From PBB1 sp040400875 (lineage in GTDB: Bacteria > Pseudomonadota > Gammaproteobacteria > Burkholderiales > Burkholderiaceae_C), in NCBI GenBank assembly GCA_040400875.1, contig JBBAPK010000048.1:1-17717 (forward strand): a stretch of DNA of 17,717 nucleotides, read 5' to 3'. A model generated the notes under the pieces. That model did no database searches and was not told the DNA's origin. It saw only the letters and a program-made list of their open reading frames with translations. The position numbers and the translations under genes were made by a program. This document shows, piece by piece, positions 5,304 to 14,564 of this stretch (positions are counted from its first letter, which is position 1; each line of letters starts with the position of its first letter).

Positions 5304-5533
5304 GAGCGGGGCTCGCGGCGCGCTGCATTGAACTGCGACTCGGACACCGCCGGCGCGCCGGAGCGGCGCGACACGATGCGCTCGACGGCGTCGCGGTGGC
5401 GTTGCTGCCGCTGCGCGCGTTCGATGGCCTCGCGCATCAGCTCGGCGATCACGGCGCTCTTGTTTTGCCCCTCGAAGGCGGCGTTGAAGGCCTCCTTGAC
5501 GTCGTCGGCGATGCTGAAGGTGACGGTGGCCAT
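5300..5533 (-). CDS. vapB: RHH-type antitoxin of the VapC pair
   Basis: A 77-residue antitoxin. The first about 45 residues (ATVTFSIADDVKEAFNAAFEGQNKSAVIAELMREAI) form a ribbon-helix-helix DNA-binding domain: strand, helix, the NKSAVIAEL turn and helix. The rest is a basic, probably disordered tail (ERAQRQQRHRDAVERIVSRR) that should bind the VapC toxin encoded next. ATG start at 5533; 58 bases separate it from the macB permease stop, and those bases contain an AT-rich palindrome that is a likely promoter and autoregulation site. Confidence 0.88.
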   Translation of the reverse strand: MATVTFSIADDVKEAFNAAFEGQNKSAVIAELMREAIERAQRQQRHRDAVERIVSRRSGAPAVSESQFNAARREPRS

Positions 5534-5565
5534 GGTGTGCGTTCGGTCGGGTTGAACGCCGGAAA

Positions 5566-5587
5566 TATTATTTAAAACTTAAATAAC
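5566..5587. promoter_or_regulatory. AT-rich palindrome, candidate promoter/operator of the toxin-antitoxin pair
   Basis: TTATTTAA (5568-5575), spacer AAC, TTAAATAA (5579-5586) is a perfect 8-bp inverted repeat in an AT island within very GC-rich surroundings. It lies between the macB permease stop (5592) and the antitoxin ATG (5533), where an autoregulated antitoxin promoter is expected. On the minus strand it contains TAAATAAT-like sequence suitable as a -10 element. It could alternatively help end transcription from the macAB operon. Confidence 0.5.
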
Positions 5588-5591
5588 ATTA

Positions 5592-6820
<1,229 letters not shown>

Positions 6821-6824
<4 letters not shown>

Positions 6825-7561
6825 GTCGCAGCCTGCTCTGGGGCCCCGGTCGCAGCGGGTCGATAAGGCTGCTGCACCACGTCTTCCAGCACACGGCCGT
6901 CGCGAAACACCAGCCGGCGCCTGGCCCAGGCAGCGATGTCGGACTCGTGGGTGACCAGCACCACCGTCATGCCCTGAGCGTTGAGCTCGGCCAGCAACAG
7001 CATGATGTCTTCAGAGGTCTGGCTGTCGAGCGCGCCGGTGGGCTCATCGGCCAGGATCAGCCGCGGGTTGTTGACCAGCGCGCGGGCGATCGCCACGCGC
7101 TGCTGCTGCCCCCCCGACAGCTCAGCCGGGGTGTGATCGCAGCGCTCGCCCAGGCCCACGCGCTGCAGGCTGCGCAGCGCGCGCTGATGGCGCTCGACAG
7201 GCGGCACGTGGGCGTAGACCATGGGCAATTCGACGTTCTCGAGCGCCGAGGTGCGCGGCAGCAGGTTGAACTGCTGGAACACGAAGCCGATACGCCGGTT
7301 GCGAATCGACGCGAGCGCATCGGCGCTCATGGCGTCGATCGCCTCACCGGCCAACTGGTAGGTGCCCGTGGTGGGATGGTCAAGGCAGCCCAGGATGTTC
7401 ATCAGCGTGCTCTTGCCCGAACCCGACGCGCCCATGATGGCCACGAAATCACCTTCGGCGATGTCGATCGACACGCCGCGCAGCGCGTGCACGGTCTGGC
7501 CGCCCATGGTGTAAGTCTTGAGCAGGTCGCGCGCGACCAGCAAGGGCTCGCCCAGACTCAA
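6821..7561 (-). CDS. MacB-type ABC transporter ATP-binding protein
   Basis: A 246-residue ABC ATPase of the MacB/LolD group that powers the adjacent permease. Visible motifs: Walker A GASGSGKST (about 44-52), Q-loop QQ at about 96-97, signature LSGGQQQR (about 148-155), Walker B LILADE (about 168-173) and the H-loop VTHESD with H205. The GALD after Walker B and the IGFVFQQFNLLPRTSALENVELPM region are typical of this group. It starts at TTG 7561, overlapping the macA stop in a TTGA junction, and its own end overlaps the permease start. This ATPase corresponds to the N-terminal half of the fused E. coli MacB. Confidence 0.94.
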
Positions 7562-8991
7562 AACGGTGCTCGCGGTGCGCCGCCCGGGCCGGTACGTGCG
7601 GCACCCGGTGGTGCGCCGGCCGGCTTGCTAGCGCCGATGACCACCTCGGCGCCCTCCTTGATGAGATCGGCGTCGCTCTGGCTCGCGCTGCCCGCACCGA
7701 TCAGCAGCTCGGTGGACAGCCCATCGGTCACGCCCAGGCGGACGAAGAACGCACGCGGCTTGCCGTCAGGCCCGAGGATGTGGATGCGTCCACGCGCACC
7801 GGAGCGCACGCTGCCTTCGGGGCGCGGGCGCAGCTTCTGATCGGCATCGCCAGACTCGGCGGGACGGCGGGCCTCGGCGAGCGGCTCGGACGCAGACGCA
7901 CCGGCGGCGGCATCACGCGGCGCCGACGCGACCAGATCCACCGGCTCGATGCCCGGCAGGCGCACGCGCAACGCGGCGTTGGGCACCTTGAGCACGTTGT
8001 CGCGCACCTCGGTGACGATGCGCACATTGGCCGTCATGCCCGGCAGCACCGAGGCGTTGGGGTTGGCAAAGGCCACCACCACGATATAGGTCACCACGTT
8101 TTGCGCCGACACGGCGGCCTTGCGGATCTGCCCAACGCGCCCTTCGAAGCTGCGCCCCGCAAACGCGTCGATGGTGAAGGTGACCTTCTGGTCGATGCGC
8201 ACCCGCGCGATGTCGGCCTCGTCGATGGCGGCTTCAACCTGCATGTCCGACAGGTCGCGAGCGATGATGAAAAGCTCGGGCGCCTGCAAGCTGGCCGCCA
8301 CCGTCTGGCCCACATCGACGCTGCGCTTGATGACCACGCCATCGACCGGCGAGCGGATTTCGGTGCGCTCGAGATCAAAGCGCGCCTGCGAAAGTGCGGC
8401 CTCGCGCTGGCGCACCACGGCCTGTGCCGACACCACCTGTGCCCGGGCCACTTCGAGCTGCGCCAGGCTCACCTTGAGTGCTTCGGCCAGGGTGCCGGCG
8501 ATGTTGCGTGAATTCTCGAAATCGGCCTGCGAGACAAACTGCTTGTCGAGCAGTTCCTGCTTGCGCAAGCGGTCGCGCTGCGCGTTGTCGGCGTCGAGCC
8601 GGGCGCGCGAGACCGCCGCAGACGCAGCGCCCACATTGGCCTGCGCATTGAGCACCGCCGCGCGGGTCGACTCGAGATCGGCCGTGGCCTGATTGACGCG
8701 GTAGGTGAACACCTGCGGATCGATGCGGGCGATGACCTGGCCCTCGGTGACCTCGCTGTTGAAGTCGACCCGCATCTCCTTAATCTGCCCCGACACCTGA
8801 CTGCCGATGACCACCTGGCGCACCGGATTGACAGTGCCCGAAGACGACACGGCGGCCAGCAGCGGGCCACGCTCGAGCTTGGCCGTCTTGTAGCTGGCGT
8901 CAGCTTGGGCGCTGCGCTGCGACCACCACCCACCGAGTGCCACGGCAGCAACCAGCAGCACCGCCAGGCTCCACCCGAGTTTGAATTTCAT
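7558..8991 (-). CDS. macA: MacA-type periplasmic adaptor (membrane fusion protein)
   Basis: A 477-residue HlyD/MacA-family adaptor linking the inner-membrane ABC pump to an outer-membrane channel. Residues about 5-21 form an N-terminal membrane anchor or signal (LGWSLAVLLVAAVALGG). A lipoyl half (SGTVNPVRQVVIGSQVSGQIKEM) follows, then a long coiled-coil hairpin rich in Ala, Arg and Gln (about 95-200), the second lipoyl half (TEIRSPVDGVVIKRSVDVGQTV), a beta-barrel and a membrane-proximal domain. It is about 100 residues longer than E. coli MacA; the extra length is a low-complexity Ala/Glu/Arg/Pro insertion at about 355-400 and a Gly/Pro/Ala tail. First gene of the macA-ATPase-permease operon; it diverges from the RND operon across a short shared control region. 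Confidence 0.93.
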   Translation of the reverse strand: MKFKLGWSLAVLLVAAVALGGWWSQRSAQADASYKTAKLERGPLLAAVSSSGTVNPVRQVVIGSQVSGQIKEMRVDFNSEVTEGQVIARIDPQVFTYRVNQATADLESTRAAVLNAQANVGAASAAVSRARLDADNAQRDRLRKQELLDKQFVSQADFENSRNIAGTLAEALKVSLAQLEVARAQVVSAQAVVRQREAALSQARFDLERTEIRSPVDGVVIKRSVDVGQTVAASLQAPELFIIARDLSDMQVEAAIDEADIARVRIDQKVTFTIDAFAGRSFEGRVGQIRKAAVSAQNVVTYIVVVAFANPNASVLPGMTANVRIVTEVRDNVLKVPNAALRVRLPGIEPVDLVASAPRDAAAGASASEPLAEARRPAESGDADQKLRPRPEGSVRSGARGRIHILGPDGKPRAFFVRLGVTDGLSTELLIGAGSASQSDADLIKEGAEVVIGASKPAGAPPGAARTGPGGAPRAPF

Positions 8992-9029
8992 GGAACCGAT
9001 TCTAGGGATCGACCCTCCATATACAGGCC

Positions 9030-9046
9030 ACGGCTACATTAGCCGT
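9030..9046. promoter_or_regulatory. Perfect 17-bp dyad between divergent efflux operons
   Basis: ACGGCTA-CAT-TAGCCGT is a perfect 7-bp inverted repeat with a 3-bp centre. It lies between the macA start (8991, minus) and the RND adaptor start (about 9083, plus), 39 bases from the first and about 37 from the second. A minus-strand TATATG at 9021-9016 and a plus-strand TACATT at 9035-9040 are possible -10 elements on either side. The position and symmetry suit an operator for a dimeric regulator controlling both operons. No regulator gene is adjacent in the window. Confidence 0.45.
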
Positions 9047-9082
9047 CGCACCCGTGAGCCGCTGTACATCTTGAATTCGCAC

Positions 9083-10288
9083 GTGACGCCCCCCGAGACA
9101 ACCCCCGAAACAACCCCGCCCGGACCCCGCAAACGCCGCATCAGCTGGATCGTGGCGCTGCTGGCAGCCCTGCTGATTGCTGGGTTGGTGGCTCGTGTGC
9201 TGTACGCGCGCAGCCAGGAGCGTGAAGCAGCCGCCGCGCCCCCGAAAGCCGCCCCACCTTTGGAGCTCACGGCAGCCGACACCGTGGTGGCACGCACGCA
9301 GGCCTTCAACCGCACGCTGGCAGTGACCGGCGGTCTCAAGGCCTACAACAGCACCGTGGTGCGCGCCAAGGTGGCCGCAGAACTCAAGTCGCTGTCGGTG
9401 CGCGAAGGCGACACGGTGCAAGTCGGCCAGGTGATCGGCCAGCTCGATGCGCTCGAGGTCGACCTGCGGCTGCAACAGGCCGAACAAAACGCCGCGTCGG
9501 CGCGTGCGCAGATGGACATCGCCCGCCGCGCGCTCGACAACAACCGCGCGCTGATGGCCCAGGGCTTCATCTCGGCCACCGGCCTCGAGAACTCGGTGTC
9601 CAACGACGCGGCCGCTCGCGCCACGCTGCAGGCTGCCGTGGCCGCGGTCGATCTGGCCCGCAAGGCGCGCGTCGATACCCGGCTGGTGGCGCCCATTGGC
9701 GGCATGGTCTCGCAGCGCTTGGCACAGCCCGGCGAACGCGTGGCCGTTGATGCGCGACTGGTCGAGATCGTTGACCTGTCTCGCATCGAACTGGAAGCCG
9801 CGGTCACGCCGGAAGACGTGGGCGGGGTGAAGGTCGGGCAAAGCGCACGGCTCAAAGTCGACGGCTTTGACCAGCCCTTGCCTGCCAAGGTCGCGCGCAT
9901 CAACCCGAGCACGCAGATGGGCACCCGGGCGGTGATGGTGTATCTGGCGCTGGAGCCTCATCCCGGTTTGCGTCAGGGCCTGTTCACCACCGGCACCATC
10001 GAGCTTGAAAGCCGCAACGTGCTCGCCGTGCCGACGTCTGCGGTGCGCATCGACCAGGCCGAGCCTTATGTGCTGGTGGTGATGGGTGAGCGTGCCCTGC
10101 GACGCAAGGTCACGCTCGGTGTGCGCGGCGAGTTGCTCATCGATGGCCGCATCGAGCCGGCGGTTGAATTGACGTCTGGCGTCGAAGACGGCGCGCTGCT
10201 GCTGCGCGGATCGGCCGGCGCGGTGAGAGACGGCTCTGCGGTGCGCTTGGCAGCCGGCGCCGCACCGAGCGCCTCAGCGCCACGCTGA
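9083..10288 (+). CDS. RND efflux periplasmic adaptor protein
   Basis: AcrA/MexA-type membrane fusion protein that couples the following RND pump to an outer-membrane channel. After a Pro/Thr-rich start and a basic PRKRR there is a hydrophobic segment (ISWIVALLAALLIAGLVARVLYA, about residues 20-42), then the first lipoyl half (VRAKVAAELKSLSVREGDTVQVGQVIGQLD), a helical hairpin (about 125-190), the second lipoyl half (TRLVAPIGGMVSQRLAQPGERVAVD), a beta-barrel and a membrane-proximal domain. The frame is open back to TTG 8981 and ATG 8990, but those would overlap the macA start and leave no promoter; TTG 9071 or GTG 9083 is more plausible, and I use GTG 9083 (401 residues). It ends two bases before the RND pump gene. 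The start is uncertain; the family is not. Confidence 0.9.
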   Translation: MTPPETTPETTPPGPRKRRISWIVALLAALLIAGLVARVLYARSQEREAAAAPPKAAPPLELTAADTVVARTQAFNRTLAVTGGLKAYNSTVVRAKVAAELKSLSVREGDTVQVGQVIGQLDALEVDLRLQQAEQNAASARAQMDIARRALDNNRALMAQGFISATGLENSVSNDAAARATLQAAVAAVDLARKARVDTRLVAPIGGMVSQRLAQPGERVAVDARLVEIVDLSRIELEAAVTPEDVGGVKVGQSARLKVDGFDQPLPAKVARINPSTQMGTRAVMVYLALEPHPGLRQGLFTTGTIELESRNVLAVPTSAVRIDQAEPYVLVVMGERALRRKVTLGVRGELLIDGRIEPAVELTSGVEDGALLLRGSAGAVRDGSAVRLAAGAAPSASAPR

Positions 10289-10290
10289 GC

Positions 10291-13200
10291 ATGTGGTTCA
10301 CCCGCGTTTCGATCGGCAATCCGGTCATGGCCACCATGGTCATGCTGGCCTTCGTGGTGATGGGCGTTTTCAGCTACCAGCGCCTGTCAGTCGACCAGTT
10401 CCCGAACATTGAATTTCCCACCGTGGTGGTGCAGTTCGACTATTCCGGCGCCTCGCCGGAGATCGTCGAAACCGAAGTCACCAAGAAGGTCGAGGAAGCG
10501 GTCAACACCGTGGCCGGCATCAGCTCGCTGTACTCGCGCTCGTACGAGGGCAATTCGATCGTCATCATCGAGTTCAACCTGAACGTCGACGGGCGCAAGG
10601 CGGCAGAAGACGTGCGCGAAAAAGTCGCCCTGGTGCGAGCCAGCCTGCGCGACGAGGTGAAAGAACCACGCGTGTCGCGCTTCGACCCGGCCAGCACACC
10701 GATCTTCAACGTGGCCGTGCTGTCGCCCGATGGCAGCAAGTCGCCGCAGGAGCTCACCACCTGGGCGCAGCAGGTCTTGCAAAAGCGGCTTGAAAACGTG
10801 CGCGGCGTGGGCTCGGTCAGTGTGGTGGGCGGCGTGGCGCGGCAGATCAACCTGTATCTGAAGCCGGCGGCCATGGAAGCGCTGGGCGTGAGCGTCGATG
10901 CCGTCATCAACGCCGTACGCAGCGAAAACCAGGAACTGCCCATGGGCGCGATCCGCTCGACAGAGCAAGACCGCGTGGTGCAGATCAATGCGCGGCTCGA
11001 GCGCCCGGAAGAGTTCCGCGACATCGTCGTCGCCCGGCGTGGCGCGGCGAGCGCCGGCACCGGCAATGCCACCGTCAGCGGCGGCTCGCCCGTGAGGCTG
11101 TGGCAGGTGGCCGACGTGGTCGACGGCCCGCAGGAAATCGAAAGCCTGGCGCTCTACAACGGCCAGCGCACGGTGCTGCTGTCGGTGGTGAAGTCGCAAG
11201 GCGAAAACACCATCGAGGTGGTCGATGGCCTGCGCAAGGCGCTCGCCGGGGTGACTGATGTGACGCCGGCGGGCATCACGGTGGAAGTCAACCGCGACAA
11301 CTCGCGCGCGATCCGGGTGGCGGTGGCCAACGTCAAACGCACGCTGTTCGAAGGCGCGGCGCTGACCATGTTGATCGTGTTCCTGTTTCTCAATTCATGG
11401 CGCAGCACGGTGATCACCGGGCTGACCCTGCCGATTTCGCTGATTGGCACCTTTGCCTTCATGTACATCTTTGGCTTCACCATCAACACGATCACGATGA
11501 TGGCGCTCAGCCTGTGCGTGGGCTTGCTGATCGATGACGCGATCGTGGTGCGCGAAAACATCGTGCGCCATGTGCAAATGGGCAAGACCTCGCATCAGGC
11601 TGCGCTGGACGGCACGCAGGAAATCGGTCTGGCGGTGCTGGCCACCACGCTGTCCATCGTGGCGGTGTTCGCGCCCATCGGTTTCATGGGCGGCATCGTC
11701 GGCAAGTTCTTTCACGAGTTCGGCATCACCATCGTGGCGGCGGTGCTGATCTCGATGTTCGTGAGCTTCACGCTCGACCCCATGCTGTCGAGCATCTGGC
11801 ACGACCCGCAGTCTCAGCGCAAGACCGGCGTGCAGGACCTGTCACGAGCCAGCCTTTACGACCGAACGCTGGGGCGCGTGACCGGCTGGTTCGATCACCT
11901 GACCACGCGTTTGGGCGACGCTTACCAGTTCATCTTGCGCTGGTCGCTGCGCCACCGCCTGGCCACGCTGGCGATTGCCGCGGCCACCTTTGGCGGCAGC
12001 TTCTTTCTGATCCCGCTGCTGGGGGCGGAATTTGCCCCGAAGGCCGACTTTTCGGAAACGCAGCTCAACTTCTACACGCCGGTGGGCTCGTCGCTGGAGG
12101 TGACCGAAGCGCGTGCGCGGCAGGTGGATGCCGCGCTGCGCGAGATGCCCGAGGTCAAGCACACCGTGACCACCATCAACAGCGGCAATGCCGCGGGCAA
12201 GATCTTTGGTGCGACCTATGTGCGCCTGGTCGACCGCGACCAGCGCGAGCGCAGTGCCAACGAGATGAGCGCACCGCTGCGCGAAAAGCTCGCGGCCATC
12301 CCGGGCATCACGGTGACCAACCTGGGCACCACCGACATCGGCGGCGGCAAGAGCCTGCAGTTCTCGATACAGGGCAGCGATCTGGGCGAGCTCGAGCGGC
12401 TGTCCAAGATCATCCTCGACCAGTTGCGTGTCATCCCCGGGCTGGTCGATCTGGACAGCACGCTCAAGCCCGACAAGCCGACCGTGGCCATTGACGTGCG
12501 GCGCGATGCGGCCTCGGATGTGGGGCTCAACGTCAACGCGCTGTCCAACTCGCTGCGCGCGTTGGTGGCGGGCACCACGGTGGGCAACTGGCGAGCGCCC
12601 GATGGCGAGAACTACGACGTCATCGTGCGGCTGGCGCCCGATGCGCGCAATTCGATCGCCGACCTGCAGCGCCTGCCGGTGCCGGTCGTGGCGGGCGCCG
12701 ACGGCATGCCGCGCATCGTGCGGCTGTCGCAGGTGGCTGACATCCGCGCATCGACCGGGCCGAACCAGATCAACCGGCGCGACCTCAACCGCGAAATCAC
12801 GATCGATGCCAATCCCTGGGGGCGCAGCTCGGGTGATGTGTCGGCCGACATCCGCAAGGTGCTCGATGCCGTGGCCTGGCCGCCCGGCTACCGCTACACC
12901 TTTGGCGGCAGCACCAAGAACATGAACGAGTCGTTCAGCTACGCCATCGGCTCGCTGGGGCTGGCGGTCATATTCATTTACATGATCCTGGCCAGCCAGT
13001 TCAAGAGCTTCTTGCAACCCATTGCGCTGATGAGTTCGTTGCCACTGACGCTGATCGGCGTGGTGCTCGCGCTGCTGACATTCCGCTCGACGCTCAACAT
13101 GTTCAGCATCATCGGGGTGGTGATGCTCATGGGGCTGGTGACCAAGAACGCGATCTTGCTGATCGACTTCGCCATCAGGCTGCGTGCGGTGTTCACCGGC

Positions 13201-13500
13201 ATCAGCCGCGAAGATGCGCTGCTGCACGCGGCTCAGGTGCGGCTGCGACCCATCCTCATGACCACGCTGGCGATGATCTTCGGCATGGTGCCGCTGGCCT
13301 TCGCGCTGAGCGAGGGCTCGGAGCAGCGCGCACCGATGGGCCAGGCGGTGATCGGCGGCGTGATCACGTCTTCACTGCTCACGCTCGTCGTGGTGCCCAT
13401 CATCTATTGCTATCTGGATGATCTGTCCAACTGGCTGCGTCGCCGTTTTGGTGCCAGCCCGGCGCAGATTGCGACCGCCGGGTCAGACGCAGCCCAATAA
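10291..13500 (+). CDS. RND-family inner-membrane efflux pump (HAE1 type)
   Basis: A 1069-residue proton-driven RND transporter of the AcrB/MdtB/MexF class, the full length for the family. It begins MWFTRVSIGNPVMATMVML, the usual first membrane helix, followed by the pore domain (SVDQFPNIEFPTVVV, SGASPEIVETEVTKKVEEAVN). The proton-relay residues are intact: adjacent aspartates D415-D416 in GLLIDDAIVVRENIVRH of helix 4, and K952 in MGLVTKNAILLIDFAI of helix 10. The second half repeats the fold starting near residue 555 (HRLATLAIAAATFGG). The gene follows its adaptor after two bases and precedes pcm-like, rhodanese and tolC genes. Substrates (drugs, solvents or metabolites) cannot be told from sequence; the DD/K pattern fits hydrophobic-compound pumps rather than metal-ion RND pumps. 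Confidence 0.95.
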   Translation: MWFTRVSIGNPVMATMVMLAFVVMGVFSYQRLSVDQFPNIEFPTVVVQFDYSGASPEIVETEVTKKVEEAVNTVAGISSLYSRSYEGNSIVIIEFNLNVDGRKAAEDVREKVALVRASLRDEVKEPRVSRFDPASTPIFNVAVLSPDGSKSPQELTTWAQQVLQKRLENVRGVGSVSVVGGVARQINLYLKPAAMEALGVSVDAVINAVRSENQELPMGAIRSTEQDRVVQINARLERPEEFRDIVVARRGAASAGTGNATVSGGSPVRLWQVADVVDGPQEIESLALYNGQRTVLLSVVKSQGENTIEVVDGLRKALAGVTDVTPAGITVEVNRDNSRAIRVAVANVKRTLFEGAALTMLIVFLFLNSWRSTVITGLTLPISLIGTFAFMYIFGFTINTITMMALSLCVGLLIDDAIVVRENIVRHVQMGKTSHQAALDGTQEIGLAVLATTLSIVAVFAPIGFMGGIVGKFFHEFGITIVAAVLISMFVSFTLDPMLSSIWHDPQSQRKTGVQDLSRASLYDRTLGRVTGWFDHLTTRLGDAYQFILRWSLRHRLATLAIAAATFGGSFFLIPLLGAEFAPKADFSETQLNFYTPVGSSLEVTEARARQVDAALREMPEVKHTVTTINSGNAAGKIFGATYVRLVDRDQRERSANEMSAPLREKLAAIPGITVTNLGTTDIGGGKSLQFSIQGSDLGELERLSKIILDQLRVIPGLVDLDSTLKPDKPTVAIDVRRDAASDVGLNVNALSNSLRALVAGTTVGNWRAPDGENYDVIVRLAPDARNSIADLQRLPVPVVAGADGMPRIVRLSQVADIRASTGPNQINRRDLNREITIDANPWGRSSGDVSADIRKVLDAVAWPPGYRYTFGGSTKNMNESFSYAIGSLGLAVIFIYMILASQFKSFLQPIALMSSLPLTLIGVVLALLTFRSTLNMFSIIGVVMLMGLVTKNAILLIDFAIRLRAVFTGISREDALLHAAQVRLRPILMTTLAMIFGMVPLAFALSEGSEQRAPMGQAVIGGVITSSLLTLVVVPIIYCYLDDLSNWLRRRFGASPAQIATAGSDAAQ

Positions 13501-13515
13501 AATCAGACTCTGATT
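13498..13515 (+). promoter_or_regulatory. Palindrome and -10-like element before the pcm-like gene
   Basis: Directly after the RND stop codon lies AATCAGA-C-TCTGATT (13501-13515), a perfect 7-bp inverted repeat, overlapping a TAAAAT hexamer (13498-13503) that resembles a -10 element; no good -35 is seen. It may be a secondary promoter or operator for the methyltransferase-rhodanese-tolC genes, or a small hairpin shaping the transcript between RND and downstream genes. Confidence 0.3.
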
Positions 13516-13532
13516 CCTTCGAGAAAGACCGC

Positions 13533-14198
13533 ATGGACATTGAACTGGCCCGCTTCAACATGATCGAGCAGCAAATCCGCCCCTGGGATGTGCTTGAAGC
13601 CGACGTGCTGGCGCTGCTCGGCGCCGTCAGGCGCGAGGACTTTCTTCCGGCGGACTTGCGTTCGATGGCTTTCGTCGACACCGAAGTGCCGCTGGCAACC
13701 ACCACCGGTCCCGCGCAAGCCATGCTGGCCCCGCGTGTGGAAGCTCGGCTGCTGCAAGAACTCAAGATCGGCCGGCACGAGCGCGTGCTTGAAATTGGCG
13801 CCGGCTCGGGCTTCATGGCCGCACTGCTGGGTCACAAGGCGCAACAGGTGATCAGCTACGAGATCGACGCCGATCTGGCGCACTTCGCTGAAGCCAACCT
13901 GCGCCGTGCCGGGTTGCACAACGTGAGCGTGCGCCACGGCGACGGCTCGTTGGGCTGCAAGGACGAAGCGCCGTTTGACGTGATCGTGCTGTCGGGCTCG
14001 GTGGCCGAAGTGCCCAAGGCGCTGCTCGGTCAGCTCAAGCCAGGCGGACGGCTGGTGGCCATCGTCGGACAGCAGCCGATCATGCGTGCTGTGCTCTACA
14101 CCAAGGCGGCCGAAGGCTCGGTGGGCAGCGTCGATCTGTTCGACACGGTCGCACCGCGGCTGTCGGGCTTTGACGAACCGAGCCGGTTCAATTTCTGA
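13533..14198 (+). CDS. Protein-L-isoaspartate O-methyltransferase-like protein
   Basis: A 221-residue SAM-dependent methyltransferase of the PCMT family, whose canonical members repair isoaspartyl residues in damaged proteins. SAM-binding motif I is VLEIGAGSG (residues 85-93), followed by YEID as the acidic end of strand 2, the VRHGDGSLGCKDEAPFDVIVLSGS region (motif II) and LKPGGRLVAIVG (motif III). The N-terminus MIEQQIRPWDVLEADVLALLGAVRREDFLP matches PCMT relatives. The substrate-binding stretch reads LATTTGPAQAMLAPRVEARLLQEL instead of the canonical I-S-x-P-H-x-V pattern, so it may not be a classical repair enzyme. It sits between the RND pump and the rhodanese/tolC genes; its stop shares one base with the next start. 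Confidence 0.85.
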   Translation: MDIELARFNMIEQQIRPWDVLEADVLALLGAVRREDFLPADLRSMAFVDTEVPLATTTGPAQAMLAPRVEARLLQELKIGRHERVLEIGAGSGFMAALLGHKAQQVISYEIDADLAHFAEANLRRAGLHNVSVRHGDGSLGCKDEAPFDVIVLSGSVAEVPKALLGQLKPGGRLVAIVGQQPIMRAVLYTKAAEGSVGSVDLFDTVAPRLSGFDEPSRFNF

Positions 14199-14539
14199 TG
14201 TCGCAGATCACGCCTCGCGAGTTCGCGGTGATGCTCGAGTCGACACCGGCTGCGGCGCTGCCGCTGCTGCTCGACGTGCGCGAGGTGTGGGAGTTCGAAT
14301 TGGCTGCGCTGCACGCCGAGGGTCTGGTCACCTTGAACTTGCCGATGAGCGAGATCGTCGACAGGGTCAACGAGCTCGATCCCTCCAGGCCCATCGTGTG
14401 CCTGTGCCACCACGGCGTGCGCAGCGCGCAGGTGGCCGGGTTTCTCGAGCAGCGCCACGGATTCGCCTCGGTGACCAACTTCAGCGGGGGCATCGACGCC
14501 TGGTCGGTGCAGGTCGATCCCACCGTGCCGCGCTACTGA
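14198..14539 (+). CDS. Single-domain rhodanese-like sulfurtransferase
   Basis: A 113-residue rhodanese-domain protein of the GlpE/PspE size class, probably cytoplasmic since no signal peptide is seen. The fold markers are present: LLLDVREVWEFELAAL near the start (D26, R28, E29), the active-site loop CHHGVRS with catalytic Cys at about residue 70, and the closing motif NFSGGIDAWS. Such proteins transfer sulfur from thiosulfate or persulfides via the cysteine. It starts at ATG 14198, overlapping the methyltransferase stop by one base (TGATG), so the two are coupled. Its role beside an efflux channel gene is unclear. Confidence 0.92.
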   Translation: MSQITPREFAVMLESTPAAALPLLLDVREVWEFELAALHAEGLVTLNLPMSEIVDRVNELDPSRPIVCLCHHGVRSAQVAGFLEQRHGFASVTNFSGGIDAWSVQVDPTVPRY

Positions 14540-14564
14540 GCGTGCGCCCAACCGAGAAAACGCC

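Noticed and set aside
9002..9961. 319-codon open frame antisense to the RND adaptor
   Set aside because: Shadow frame with low-complexity composition opposite a clear adaptor gene.
11842..13227. 461-codon open frame antisense to the RND pump
   Set aside because: Shadow of the strongly biased pump gene, with His/Gln/Arg-rich composition and no recognisable fold.
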